32,775 nucleotides of DNA from Clostridiales bacterium (GCA_031269465.1 JAISZB010000020.1:1-32775), one strand, 5' to 3'; shown: positions 15,047 through 23,443, counted from the first letter of the stretch. Made by a program: numbers and translations. Notes: a model not told the origin generated them from the letters alone.

Positions 15047-15075
15047 ATTATATAAAATTCTTCGTCTTTTGTCAA
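15047..15075 (-). promoter_or_regulatory. Near-consensus sigma-A promoter of the FtsK locus
   Basis: On the minus strand TTGACA (15075-15070), exactly 17 bases, then TATAAT (15052-15047). Both boxes are perfect. It reads toward the GTG at 14966, leaving an untranslated leader of roughly 70-75 bases. It is the strongest promoter I see in the window. Confidence 0.82.
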
Positions 15076-15189
15076 GTGCTTTTAGTTGTTCTTGACAGTC
15101 ATTAGCATTTAATAGAACAATGTGTCTAATATAGTCAATATCATAAAACTACTGAATTTCTACCTATTATCCCTTATAATATCCCCGCT

Positions 15190-15615
15190 ATGCATACTAT
15201 GAGGATTATTATTAAGGAGGGTTGGCTAGGCAAGCGACGGCACCGGCTCCCGGACGCCAGTTGCGGGGAACACCTGTTTGAGATCCCATCGGGGGCGCGC
15301 TATTCGAAGTCCACATTTGAAGACTGGCTTGAAAGGATCCTATCCAAGGCAGGCGCGCAGTGCGTCCGAAAGAAGTCGATCGAGCGTGGAATCCGCCACC
15401 ATTGCGCAAGATGCCTTTTCGTGTTCCGATCATTGATGCAATCCGGCGCGGCAGGCAGGGATTTACATGACACGGCGGACATCCTGGCCGAGTGCCTCGG
15501 CCATGGCTCGCTTGATGAGCTGGAAGAGTACATTTCCAGCGACTGCATGCTGTACGAGGAATCAAACAAGAGCGACAGCGCCATCAATTGGGTGCTCCCG
15601 GAGGTGGATTTCTGA
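15190..15615 (+). pseudogene. Tyrosine recombinase, C-terminal fragment
   Basis: An open frame of 141 codons, but only the C-terminal part of an XerC/D-type integrase is present. GEHLFEIPSGARYSKSTFEDWL precedes IRHHCARCLFVFRSLMQSG (the H-x-x-R box), LAECLGHGSLDELEEYI (the LGH box), and a tyrosine (Y in EEYISS or in MLYEES). The first catalytic arginine and the DNA-binding N-terminus are absent, so the ATG at 15190 is probably fortuitous. Its TGA overlaps an ATG that would start the next recombinase. Overlapping recombinases are typical of paired or tripled integrase elements (RIT-like); that comparison is inference. Confidence 0.68.
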
Positions 15616-16380
15616 TGGGCAAGGCAAATGGCGGGAAAAAAGCGCCGGGCTGGATCCACGGCTGCCTCTGCGCGTGCCTTCCCCAGCCCTAGCTTTCAAG
15701 CTCCTGCTTGAGTTCATGGAGGATGAGAAAAAAGCGGATCCCTGCGGCTTGACATTTGAGCATCTGGGCGGAGACGCCCTCGGCGAGTTTTTCATATGGC
15801 TCGCGTCCAGCAGAAGTGCTCCGTGTCGACCCGGAACCAAAGGAAGACGGCGATTTCCTCGTTCGCCAAGCATTGCGCGAAGAAGTGCCGCCTTGAAACC
15901 GCCCCGTTCATCATCTCCATGGGGGCGTCCCATCCACCCCCGCCCCCAAGGGCAAGCCCCCCAAGCGCTTCACCGCCGATGATCTGGTCGTTCTGTTCAG
16001 CTTGCCGGGCAGGGCTGCAAAAATCGGAAGAAAGGATCTGACGCTCTTGAACGCCCTCTGCTCAACTGGAGCGCGGGCGGAGGAGATTTGTGATCTGGCG
16101 GTCGGGGACATCTCCTTCGCAAGCAAGGGCGGCGGGCGAACCCATGTCAGGCTCATGGGGAAAGGGGGAAAGCAGCGTACTGCGGCGATTCCTGAAAAAT
16201 GCTCAGCCATGCTAAAGAGGCATCTTGAGACAAGGGACATAGATCCAGAGGATCCTGCAAGCATGGGCATTCACGTGTTCCCGACGCAGACCCGGAACCG
16301 CATGTCGATCGCCTGCGTCGAAGAGATAGCGGGAAAGTCCGTCCTCAGGGCAAAGGAAAGCCACCCCGGGCTTTTCAGGC
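15615..16380 (+). pseudogene. Second tyrosine recombinase, frameshifted and 3'-truncated
   Basis: Pieces of one integrase lie in successive frames. SPALAFKLLLEFMEDEKK..FEHLGGDALGEFFIWLASSRS is the core-binding domain, to about 15805. CSVSTRNQRKTAISSFAKHC follows, to about 15915. PKGKPPKRFTADDLVVLFSLP then leads into LTLLNALCSTGARAEEICDLAVGDI and VRLMGKGGKQRTAAIPE (catalytic R and K region). It ends after CVEEIAGKSVLRAKESHPGLF near 16380, before the H-x-x-R, LGH and Tyr boxes. There the frame runs without a stop into an Rpn-type sequence. At least two frameshifts plus the truncation make it non-functional. Confidence 0.72.
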
Positions 16381-16943
16381 GCGATTCAAACACGCCGCGC
16401 TTCATATGCTTCTACAATGGAACGGCTTCGGCCCCCGACTACGTGGAGCACAGGCTCAACGGCTGCTTCAAGTCCAGAGTCGGCGGCATGTCCGCCGAGC
16501 TGGTCGTGAGGGCGTACAGCATCTGCGAGGAGCGCAACGATGGATTTCTGTCCCGCTCCCGCAACTTGAGAGCGTACAGCGTCTTTGTCGCTAAAACCCG
16601 CGAATTCATCCCCCAAAACCCCACCCCGAAGGAGAAGGTCGCGGGAGTGTCGAAGGCGATCGGCTGCTACATCCAAGACAGTCGCTGCCCAGAGTACTTC
16701 AGCAGGAGAAAGGCGGAGGTAATAGACATGATGGTTGATGAGATAACGACAGAGCAGTACATTGAGCTGCAAATCCGCAGCCTCAAGAGGGAAGCCCGAA
16801 AGCAGGCGGAGGAAGTGCACAAGAAGGACAAGGAAGCCGTAGCGGGCAAAATAGCTGGCAAAGGCTATGCCCCCAAAGAGATAGATGACTTGCTGGACAT
16901 CCCCCTGGTGCAGGCTCTCAAGCTTTCCGCAAAGGAGTCTTAG
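16381..16943 (+). pseudogene. Rpn-family (PD-(D/E)XK transposase-like) C-terminal part, fused in frame to recombinase core
   Basis: Downstream of the recombinase core the same frame becomes FICFYNGTASAPDYVEHRLNG, ELVVRAYSICEERND, LRAYSVFVAKTREFI, CPEYFSRRKAEVIDMMVDEIT and a charged tail ending AGKGYAPKEIDDLLDIPL. These are the order and spacing of the C-terminal half of Rpn recombination-promoting nucleases (YNG box, regular helices, lysine/glutamate-rich tail and a small HTH-like end). The N-terminal PD-(D/E)XK motif is missing. The ORF 16002-16943 is open across both halves, so a chimeric protein could be made, but neither half is complete. This sequence is the start of a tandem duplication. 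Confidence 0.62.
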
Positions 16944-17254
16944 CTGCGGGGACGAAAGCTGGATGAATCCAGATCAATGGAAAAGCGGCGGCATTGCGTG
17001 CTTTGCGCTTCATTAAAGTTGCGGTTTTACATCCGTTCGCCGCAGCTCTTAATTATGTTCGCCCTTGCAAAGCGCCACAAGCAAAAATGCTTTGGCTTTA
17101 TGCAATTGAAAAGAAAGTCGGCGCTGAAGCGCCTTCAGCTTCAATCTCCCAATTCAGGCGCAACCCTCGGATAGTTCTTCAGATCCACGGTTCCAGATGC
17201 TTTAGGCTCAATTTCGCCATATATCCGAGTCGCCTCAAAGCCATCAAAAATTAA

Positions 17255-18334
17255 GGTGTTAGTCGGAAACTGACATGATTGGCTACAGGGAAAGCAAGTT
17301 TGAGTTCTGAGTTGAGTTTATGGATGAAAAACCGCCATTGAATTCAAACATCAGGTTGTAAATATCATCTACAATTGAGTCTGGAGTCCTGAATACCGCT
17401 GAAAACAGGGAGTTATAACGATTAAGGCATTCGCATCAAAGCCGCGAGCGGATCTGTTTCACTCCTTGATTAATTTGTGGAGGCAGTTCACGGCGTTTAT
17501 GCTGTTAAGACCCTGCTTCGCATGAGATGTTGCGCATTTCCCGCTTTCAGACAGTATCTCATAGTTTTTCGCGCCATCGCAAAGCAGCAAAGCGCCGGCA
17601 TTAACGCGATTGCCAAATACTTCAAGAATCTCTTGCTTGCTCGCTGCCACCCGGTTGACCGCCGTGCCAAAAGCCGCTCCGCCGCGCTCTGTTGCGGCGC
17701 AAATGCAGATATATTCATCGGAAATTCCGCGTTTTGACGCGGCAGCGCCATGCCTGCACATTTTTCTGTGGCAGTCATCGGGAATTTTCTTGCCTTTCAC
17801 GCTCTCAAAAATGTAGGTTTCGTCCGCCTCGAACACCCCCCCTAACGGTTTCTGATTGCCCAGCGCCGCTTTCTCGAGGCAATTGAGTATTTTGCGGTAC
17901 ATATTGAATACAGTTTTGTGATGAAGATCAAGGGAACCGGCTGTTGTGTCGATTGACACTCCGTTTATTGTGTCTGCAATGACTGTTTTCCAAACAGTTT
18001 TCGACGCGTGCGAGTGTGATGCCGCACTGTTGGCGGTCTCGACAAAGGAACGACCGCATGTTTTGCACAAATATTGTTGCTTTCCGCTTTGACGTCCGTT
18101 GCGAACAACATGAGAGTCCTCGCATTTAGGGCATACGGGTGACGCTGCAGACTTTTCTTTCTCGCCCTCGCGCTTTATTTCTTCGAGCTTTTCTATCGCT
18201 GTTTCCAACTTGCTTTCAGGCATGCTTTTTACAAAATCTATCAGAGTCTTAATGTCGATCTCCATGACTGCACCGCCTTTCTTTTATGCATTAAACCACT
18301 ATTTCCCTATCTAGTCCTTTTTACGACTATCACC
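17255..18334 (-). mobile_element. IS1595-family insertion sequence
   Basis: 1080 bp with inverted ends GGTGTTAGTCGGAAA (17255) and GGTGATAGTCGTAAA (inverse at 18334). They are flanked by the identical 8-bp target duplication AAAATTAA (17247-17254 and 18335-18342). Eight-bp duplication and GGTG-type ends match the IS1595 group. Its single gene is a broken transposase on the minus strand. The undecayed target duplication says this insertion is younger than the duplication it landed in. Confidence 0.88.
17283..18265 (-). pseudogene. IS1595-family (ISXO2-like) transposase, broken near C-terminus
   Basis: ATG 18265. After an N-terminal helix comes a zinc ribbon (CPKCEDSHVVRNG, then YLCKTCGRSF), an HTH stretch (NGVSIDTTAGSLDLHHKTVF) and the DDE domain (FEADETYI, LLCDGAKNYEIL, then LNSINAVNCLHKLIKE). 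An in-frame TGA follows KE. The same frame goes on NRSARGFDANA, then a one-base shift leads to CLNRYNSLFSAVFRTP, the normal C-terminus, ending at 17283. With these two lesions repaired it would be about 325 residues. Family role: cut-and-paste transposition by a DDE/N chemistry. Confidence 0.83.
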
Positions 18335-18426
18335 AAAATTAAAAGCAGATTTGCTAATATTAATCGGCTTTTATCGACTTTGAAAAATTGGCAGCACCCT
18401 CGTCAAGGCTGCAACAAGGAGCTCCC

Positions 18427-18920
18427 TCCCGCTCCCGCAGCTTGAGGGCGTACAGGGTCTTTGCCGCCAAAACCCGCGATTCATCCCCAAAAATACCGCC
18501 CCGGAGGAGAATGTCGCAGGAGTGGCGCGGGCTGTCGGCTGCTGCATCCAAACAGCCGCTGCCCCGAGTACTTCAGCAGGAGAAAGGCGGAGGTGATAGA
18601 CATGGTGGTTGATGAGATAACGACAGAGCAGTACATTGAGCTGCAAACCAGCAGCCTCAAGAGGGAAGCCCGAAAGCATGCGGAGAAAGCCAAGATGTGA
18701 GCGGAGGAGAACAGGAAACTGGCGGAGGATGCGCGCAAGAAGGACAAGGAATCCGCAGCGGGCAAAATGGCCGGCAAAGGCTACGCCCCCGAGGAGATTG
18801 CCAGCTTGCTGGACATCCCCCTGGAGCAGACTCTCAAGCTTTCCGCAAAGGATTATAAGATGCTGAGGCAGAAGCCGGATGGCGTGAAAAGCAGCGGCGT
18901 CGCCTGCCTCACGCTTCATT
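18427..18920 (+). pseudogene. Rpn-family C-terminal fragment (duplicate), multiply broken
   Basis: The start reads RSRSLRAYRVFAAKTRD and then loses frame. Another frame gives CPEYFSRRKAEVIDMVVDEITTEQY and EARKHAEKAKM, then an in-frame TGA. After it the same frame resumes with AEENRKLAEDARKKDKESAAGK and KGYAPEEIASLLDIPLEQTL. It is homologous residue by residue to the tail at 16551-16943, but with a frameshift and a stop. It retains no nuclease motif. Confidence 0.68.
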
Positions 18921-19211
18921 AAAGCTCTGGATTTATATCCGGCCGCCGCCTCTCTAAATGATGCTTGCCCTTGTAAAGGCGCCATAGGCAAAAATGCTTT
19001 GGCTTCATGCAATTGAAAAGAAAGCTGGCCCTGAGGAGCCCTCGGTATCAATTTTGCAATTCTGGCGCCGCCCTCGGACAGTTCTTCAGATCCACGGCCC
19101 GAGATGCTTGGGATTCAACTTCGACATAAGTCCGAGTTGCTTTAAAGCCATAAAAAGGAAAAGCCGATCTGCTAATTTTAAGTTTTATTGACTTGGGCAA
19201 AATTGGCAACA
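18427..19211 (+). repeat. Tandem duplication copy 2
   Basis: About 785 bases aligned to copy 1 from TCCCGCTCCCGC onward. It carries one extra coding block (AEENRKLAEDARKK) absent from copy 1. It ends about 60 bases before the IscB element's right end at 19271. Confidence 0.7.
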
Positions 19212-19273
19212 ACCTTAACTGGCATAGAAGAACTATCTGATGCAAAAAGGCTTTAAGACTCATCAGAGTTGTT

Positions 19274-19318
19274 ATGCGGCGGATACCCCCGCCTTTAGGC
19301 ATGGGTAGGAAGCCGCAT
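19274..19318. repeat. IscB element right-end stem-loop
   Basis: ATGCGGC (19274-19280) pairs with GCCGCAT (19312-19318). TACCC/GGGTA and GCC-TTTA-GGC nest inside. The second copy (32084-32128) has the compensating pair TACCC(C)/(G)GGGA region and the same outer stem, so the fold is conserved. It is probably the transposase-recognised right end. The iscB stop codon lies within it. Confidence 0.75.
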
Positions 19319-20545
19319 GCTCCTTTCCGTCAATATTGTTTTGCGCTTCTCTAAAGGCTTGAGTTTTTTGCGGCTGATTCCCGCAGACAGCTTTGTTCCG
19401 TCCAACGTGCGGATATCAAAGCTTCCTCTCAGGCGCCTTCCGAAGATGAAGCCTTTGCGTCCGTCCGGCATTTGCACTCTGTCAAATAGCTGAAAGCCAA
19501 ATACATACTTTGGAGATTGATTCAATTTCCTCTTTCCGCCCTTGTTGATAGTAGCCTTATGGATCTGGCGATTGCGCTTTCTCGCTGCTTTCTGCATGTA
19601 GATTGCATCCAATGGAATGGACTTCGGATTTCCGCTGATGCATCTCGCGTCCACCGCATGATCTTTTTCCAATCCATTTCTGATTCTCGTGTTCTTTGTG
19701 ATGTAGCCGTATGCCGTACCCGCATCCGTGTACTCTTCCTTTAGCCTGTTGTAGAAAGCCCATCTCATAATCCCCATGAATGCGGCGTCTCTGAAAGATT
19801 GCCCTCTCTTTAAGTTTAGCTTAAGCCTTCCCGCATGGTAGTCATTGTGGCAATCTTCGCATAATGTGATTAGATTGTTCGGAGCGTCGCCGCCTATTTT
19901 GCGGCTTTCTATATGATGGACGTTCAGTATGCGGTTCTTGCATCCTTTTCTACCGTGGCACACATGTCCATCGCGGAACAAGACATATTCCCGAACATTC
20001 CAGAATCCCATCTGATCTCCATTCTGACAGTCCCTTCCTGATGCATCAGGATTTTTGATTTTCTGTATGTCAAAGGATGCAACCTCTACAACTATCTTTG
20101 TGATCGGCAATATCTTATGTATAATTACCACTGTTTTGATATGAGCCTGAATCTTATTTTCAATCGATGGAGCAAGCCAACCTTTATGCTTCGAGCGGAC
20201 GCGATTGTTGAAGCGGGGCTTGCGATATCTCGTCTTCCTATTGCGCCTCGCACTCCTGAAAGCTCTTCTCGTCGAAAGCAAATCTACTATATCAGTCCTC
20301 AGCTTCACTTCAGCGGCGTACAACTCTTCTTTCTCCGTAGTCACGGAAATGCCAATAGTCTTGCTTCCCGCATCTACTCCCAGATTTATCGGCTGAGTAT
20401 ATTCCGCGCTATCATACAGCAATTTAATTGTAAAAGGCTCAAGCTTTGCAACTTTAGCCATTCCATCCTTTAGCAAATGTCTTACTTTTCCGTGACGCTT
20501 TGTAGGCATCAAGGGCTTTCCATTCTTATTCAGGACATAAACCAT
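19295..20545 (-). CDS. iscB: IscB RNA-guided HNH/RuvC nuclease (intact)
   Basis: 416 residues from ATG 20545 (MVYVLNKNGKPLMPTKR), with GAGGA six bases upstream. A further in-frame ATG at 20560 overlaps that ribosome site, so the shorter start is chosen. Domains: PLMP (P11-P14), RuvC-I GVDAGSKTIG (D58), arginine-rich bridge helix (93-115, RRAFRSARRNRK...), RuvC-II IVVEVASFD (E154), HNH with zinc ligands C196/C202 and C229/C232, VHH (H210/H211) and CHNDYH, RuvC-III EKDHAVDAR (H296, D299), and a C-terminal domain that reads into the element end. All catalytic residues are present. Family role: omega-RNA-guided double-strand DNA cleavage, the relatives of Cas9. Length is typical of IscB. Confidence 0.93.
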   Translation of the reverse strand: MVYVLNKNGKPLMPTKRHGKVRHLLKDGMAKVAKLEPFTIKLLYDSAEYTQPINLGVDAGSKTIGISVTTEKEELYAAEVKLRTDIVDLLSTRRAFRSARRNRKTRYRKPRFNNRVRSKHKGWLAPSIENKIQAHIKTVVIIHKILPITKIVVEVASFDIQKIKNPDASGRDCQNGDQMGFWNVREYVLFRDGHVCHGRKGCKNRILNVHHIESRKIGGDAPNNLITLCEDCHNDYHAGRLKLNLKRGQSFRDAAFMGIMRWAFYNRLKEEYTDAGTAYGYITKNTRIRNGLEKDHAVDARCISGNPKSIPLDAIYMQKAARKRNRQIHKATINKGGKRKLNQSPKYVFGFQLFDRVQMPDGRKGFIFGRRLRGSFDIRTLDGTKLSAGISRKKLKPLEKRKTILTERSMRLPTHA

Positions 20546-20800
20546 ACATTTTCCTCGCATATAAATCCCTATCTCTAGGGTAAGTTGCCCTTCGCCAATG
20601 CTGTTCCAAGGTTTTGTATGCCTGCAGCACTGTCTCTTCCCCTAGAGGACTGTTCAGCCGCAGACCGTAGTGTCCGGAGCTGGAGCAAACGCCCGGAGTA
20701 CCTATATATTCTTGGACAGCGTAGCTTCTCGATGGAAGCTTAGGCTAGTCAATCAGGGCTTATTGCTAAGCCCCTAGCTTTAGCTATGGGGTGATTGACG
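20546..20800 (-). ncRNA. Omega RNA (HEARO-type) of the IscB element
   Basis: Directly upstream of iscB on the same strand. On the minus strand TCAATCA (20798-20792) pairs with TGATTGA (20755-20749). Enclosed are CCCC-A-TAGCT-AA-AGCTA-GGGG and GGGCTTA-GCAA-TAAGCCC with a GNRA loop; these share the G-run, so they may alternate. Further stems are CTCCGG/CCGGAG-like, CCTCTAGGGG, and CCCTAGAGATAGGG just before the ribosome site. Position, compact structure and the adjacent iscB match HEARO/omega RNA. The guide would be the roughly 16-17 bases 5' of the fold (20800-20816), that is, flanking DNA from the AAA gene. A covariance search would settle the boundaries. Confidence 0.75.
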
Positions 20801-22478
20801 CGTTTTGGGCTATCCACCTGCCTTTGACCTTGCAACGCTTTTTGCAGCATGACACGCCTATTCCCATTACAGGAAGCTTCGAGCCAAAACCATAGCGCTT
20901 ATTCTCTATCTGGTCAACGGCATCAGCCGCGAGCTTCAGCAGATCCTCGTCCTCCGAACCCGACTTGAACTCTATGATCACGCAGACGCCCCTCAAGTCC
21001 ATGTCCACATCATACCTGCCGTCTCCGCTCTCCCTGTTTGAAAGAAGAGAGTCGTACTTCAGATCGTTCTCCCCGCCCTTCAGAACCCCGAAGATCGCGT
21101 TGTGGTAAAACGCTTCGTGCGTCCTGCGTTTACCATCCTTGCATACATGCGAGGGGACATTGTGAAACGACAGTTCGTCAAGCATAGTCAAAAGATAAGG
21201 CTCAAGCTCGCGTGATACCATGTCCGGCTCAAGGATGCTGAAGATGCCCTGCAGCGCAGATGCGGCGTTGGGGAAGAAGGCAGAGAAGATGAAGTCGCTC
21301 CACGCCTCTTCCAGCTCCTTGTTGGGGATTCGCACGGTTCCAGATTTCCTGCCCATTTTGGTCAGGGCTAGGTATCCGGACTGCACCAGCAGGGAATACA
21401 GGGCTTCATCGCTCAAGCCCGCCTGGAGAGCGGCCGGGCTGACCCTGTCGTCTATCTTCACGCTTAGTTCAGTTCCGGGAACCAGAAGGCTTATGAGGGC
21501 GTTCTTCTGAGTGGCGCTGGAGAGAGATGAAATAAGATCCATGGTGCCGCTCTTGCTCCAATATCCGCTGTATTTTTTCTTGCGCATAGCGCTCATCACA
21601 CTGAAGGTGTTGTAGACCTCCTGATTGTCAATTTTAATGCCATTGTACCAGAGCCTCATGCTCTCAGTGTCTAGATCCGCAGCTCCGCAAAGCTCGTCCA
21701 CCTCGTCTTTGGTCAGTCCGTAGTCGCCCGTGTACACACTGTCTTCGAACACGTCGTATGTCTGGGGGTTGTTGAGCCCGCTCAGCATGCCCTCGTGCGA
21801 GACGCGCATCACGCCGGTGAGCAGGCCCTTCTCCAGGCACATGTTGCCCTTCATCGCGGCTGACAGCACCTGGGTAAGGTAGTCCCTTACCTCAGTGTAC
21901 TCCTTGGTGCCAATTATGTCTATGAGAAGCTTGTCATACTCGTCGATTAGAACGTATGACCTCTTGCCTGTCACAGCGCGTGCCATTTTGGTGAGGTTTT
22001 TTATGGCGTCAGGGGTTGATTTCCCTTCTGGGCGGTATTCATTGTACAGATCCCGATAGTACTGCGGGCATCTGGGATCTGATGCGTATATGGCTGAATA
22101 CTCATTAACCATCAGCTGTATCTGCCTTTTGTACAGAGCTGCGTTAAGTCCCTTGAAGTCAAGCATGAATGACGGAGAGCCATGCGCTTTTCCCCAAACC
22201 GGGCTTTGACGTATAGCTAGATTGCCAAAAAGCGGGCGGTAATCCACGCTGTCAGTCAAAAAGCAGTGGAGCATCAACAAGTTCATGCTTTTGCCCAGAC
22301 GCCTCGGGCGAGCTATGATCTGAACTTGCTGCGTCTCATTCAGGAAATGCTCAATGAAAAGGCTTTTGTCCACAAAAAGCAAGTTGTTCTCTATTACCAA
22401 AGAGAAGTCTGACGTTGTTAAATCGATCCGGCTCAAATCTCCAATGTGCACTTCATCACATCCGTTCTCAGCAGACAA
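20784..22478 (-). CDS. AAA-ATPase-like / PD-(D/E)XK nuclease superfamily protein (DUF1703)
   Basis: Open for 564 codons. The only in-frame start near the family N-terminus is TTG 22478; GTG at codon 10 is an alternative. N-terminal AAA domain: P-loop variant IIARPRRLGKS (57-64) and Walker B-like SYVLIDEYDKLL (175-185). Middle: TGVMRVSHEGMLSGLNNPQTYDV and YGLTKDEVDEL, the family's sensor and connector. C-terminal PD-(D/E)XK: GRYDVD (D490/D492) followed by VIIEFKSG (E503, K505). Intact. The family is common in anaerobes and has no firm function; DNA-related defence or mobility roles are suggested. The last codons after GRWIAQ, including the TAG stop, lie in the IscB element's left end, so the native C-terminus was probably replaced by a few residues. 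Confidence 0.88.
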   Translation of the reverse strand: MSAENGCDEVHIGDLSRIDLTTSDFSLVIENNLLFVDKSLFIEHFLNETQQVQIIARPRRLGKSMNLLMLHCFLTDSVDYRPLFGNLAIRQSPVWGKAHGSPSFMLDFKGLNAALYKRQIQLMVNEYSAIYASDPRCPQYYRDLYNEYRPEGKSTPDAIKNLTKMARAVTGKRSYVLIDEYDKLLIDIIGTKEYTEVRDYLTQVLSAAMKGNMCLEKGLLTGVMRVSHEGMLSGLNNPQTYDVFEDSVYTGDYGLTKDEVDELCGAADLDTESMRLWYNGIKIDNQEVYNTFSVMSAMRKKKYSGYWSKSGTMDLISSLSSATQKNALISLLVPGTELSVKIDDRVSPAALQAGLSDEALYSLLVQSGYLALTKMGRKSGTVRIPNKELEEAWSDFIFSAFFPNAASALQGIFSILEPDMVSRELEPYLLTMLDELSFHNVPSHVCKDGKRRTHEAFYHNAIFGVLKGGENDLKYDSLLSNRESGDGRYDVDMDLRGVCVIIEFKSGSEDEDLLKLAADAVDQIENKRYGFGSKLPVMGIGVSCCKKRCKVKGRWIAQNASITP

Positions 22479-22489
22479 ATCAATCTGTA

Positions 22490-22506
22490 AAAACCACGGT
22501 GGTTTT
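22490..22506. promoter_or_regulatory. 17-bp palindrome before the AAA/DUF1703 gene
   Basis: AAAACCAC-G-GTGGTTTT is a perfect interrupted palindrome 12 bases upstream of the TTG start. It could be a repressor operator, or a hairpin occluding initiation, since no clear ribosome site is visible. Confidence 0.4.
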
Positions 22507-22626
22507 CACGAAAATCGATCATATAACCAGAATTTATGTATAATAATTTATTCCAAAATTGCTTAATATGAAAATCGCTGTGTTTTGCTTGATGCACTGC
22601 GTATAAGTGGACTTAAATATTTTTGA

Positions 22627-22737
22627 GGTGATAGTCGCAAAGCGGGTTGATACTGTATTTTCAATGACTCAAATGTTGAGATTTAGCTGTTTACAGGGGT
22701 TGATTCAACGCTTTCAACCCATATCCCGACTATCACC
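22627..22737. mobile_element. IS1595-type MITE (111 bp)
   Basis: The ends GGTGATAGTCGCAAAGCGGGTTG (22627) and, inverted at 22737, GGTGATAGTCGGG..TGGGTTG share the GGTGATAGTCG terminus with the IS1595 element at 17255-18334. There is no coding capacity. The 7-8 bases on either side (TTTTTGA and TTATTGA) agree at six of seven, so the target duplication is eroded. It is probably a deletion derivative mobilised in trans by that transposase. Confidence 0.72.
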
Positions 22738-23026
22738 TTATTGATTCCATAGTGTTTTGAACGACATTTGAGAAGGCTGCTTCGTTGGTTGCAGAACGAA
22801 ATCCTAGCCACCACGAGCGTAATTGCTGAGATCAATTAATTGATAAAAAGAAATGGCCTGATACCACTTATAATATAACACATTATAATATAACACATTT
22901 GGAAAACCTGATCAACATCCAGCTATATCATGGCTTCATGCGCTCGCGCATATTCTGCGCCAGCCGCTGGCCTGAAGATGCGCGATTCACTCTTGCTTTT
23001 TCCTGACGCCTGCACGCCGGTTCTGG

Positions 23027-23096
23027 GGCTTGACTGTCCGCTATCAAGGTGCGATATGCCGATATCCGCATATCGCGCTAGCAGTAGAGTCAAGCT
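23027..23096. repeat. Palindromic repeat, short MITE-family derivative
   Basis: GGCTTGACT (23027-23035) pairs with AGTCAAGCT (23088-23096). The core GCGATATGC (23051-23059) pairs with GCATATCGC (23068-23076). GCTTGA arms and a central CGATATC match the 130-bp MITE family, but the outer TACTGATTTTCAT ends are missing. Confidence 0.6.
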
Positions 23097-23443
23097 CTAT
23101 AATACTTCTCATGCGCAAAGGTATACTTAAGACTTGGGGAAGAGTTTGCCTGCACCGCTGGATTTGCAGGGCGGCGCAGGAAAGGCAAGCAAGCGATCAG
23201 CCAGCTTGGCTGGGAGCGATCCTGTGCGCGCTTGTCTGGAGCCTTTCAGGGGGGAGCCTCAGGCAAGCCCGCCTTGAAAGGCATGCCTTTGGATCCAGTC
23301 GGTAAAAGCAGTCCCAAGGTAGCCTGCCGCCCCGCAGATAACCGGAAGAGGGGAGTGCGGCATCCCTCTCCCGCAGCGGTTCAGCAAATATAACGGATGG
23401 GTTCGGGATTTCTTAATGAAGCAAATATACCGAGTTGCTTTAG

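Larger units (their letters stand above)
16551..18395 (+). repeat. Tandem duplication copy 1 (interrupted by IS1595 element)
   Basis: About 757 bases once the IS element and one target duplication (1088 bases) are removed. It shares the Rpn tail, then an AT-richer non-coding stretch (CAAAAATGCTTTGGCTT, GTTCTTCAGATCCACGG), with 18427-19211. Homology resumes exactly after the IS at 18335 (GCAGATTTGCTAAT.TTAA, AAAATTGGCA) and ends near 18395. The copies have clearly diverged, so the duplication is old. Confidence 0.72.
19271..20800 (-). mobile_element. IscB (OMEGA/HEARO) element, copy 1
   Basis: A right-end hairpin (19271-19318), the intact iscB, and a structured upstream RNA reaching about 20800. 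The right boundary GTTATGCGG is set by comparison with copy 2 at 32081: the flanks differ and the interior is near-identical. The left boundary is inferred from where RNA-like structure stops inside the AAA-gene 3' end. No TnpA transposase is in the window, so it would depend on one in trans. IS200/605-type insertions leave no target duplication, and none is seen. Confidence 0.8.

Noticed and set aside
15212..15933. Three minus-strand frames of 117-123 codons
   Set aside because: Shadows of the GC-rich recombinase fragments on the plus strand, which show real catalytic motifs.
18371..19051. A 226-codon minus-strand frame
   Set aside because: It is the antisense of the Rpn copy 2 and duplicated non-coding sequence; no domain and no ribosome site.
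23130..23400. GC-rich, self-complementary tract considered as RNase P or another structural RNA
   Set aside because: Lacks the universally conserved cores of RNase P, tmRNA and SRP RNA.
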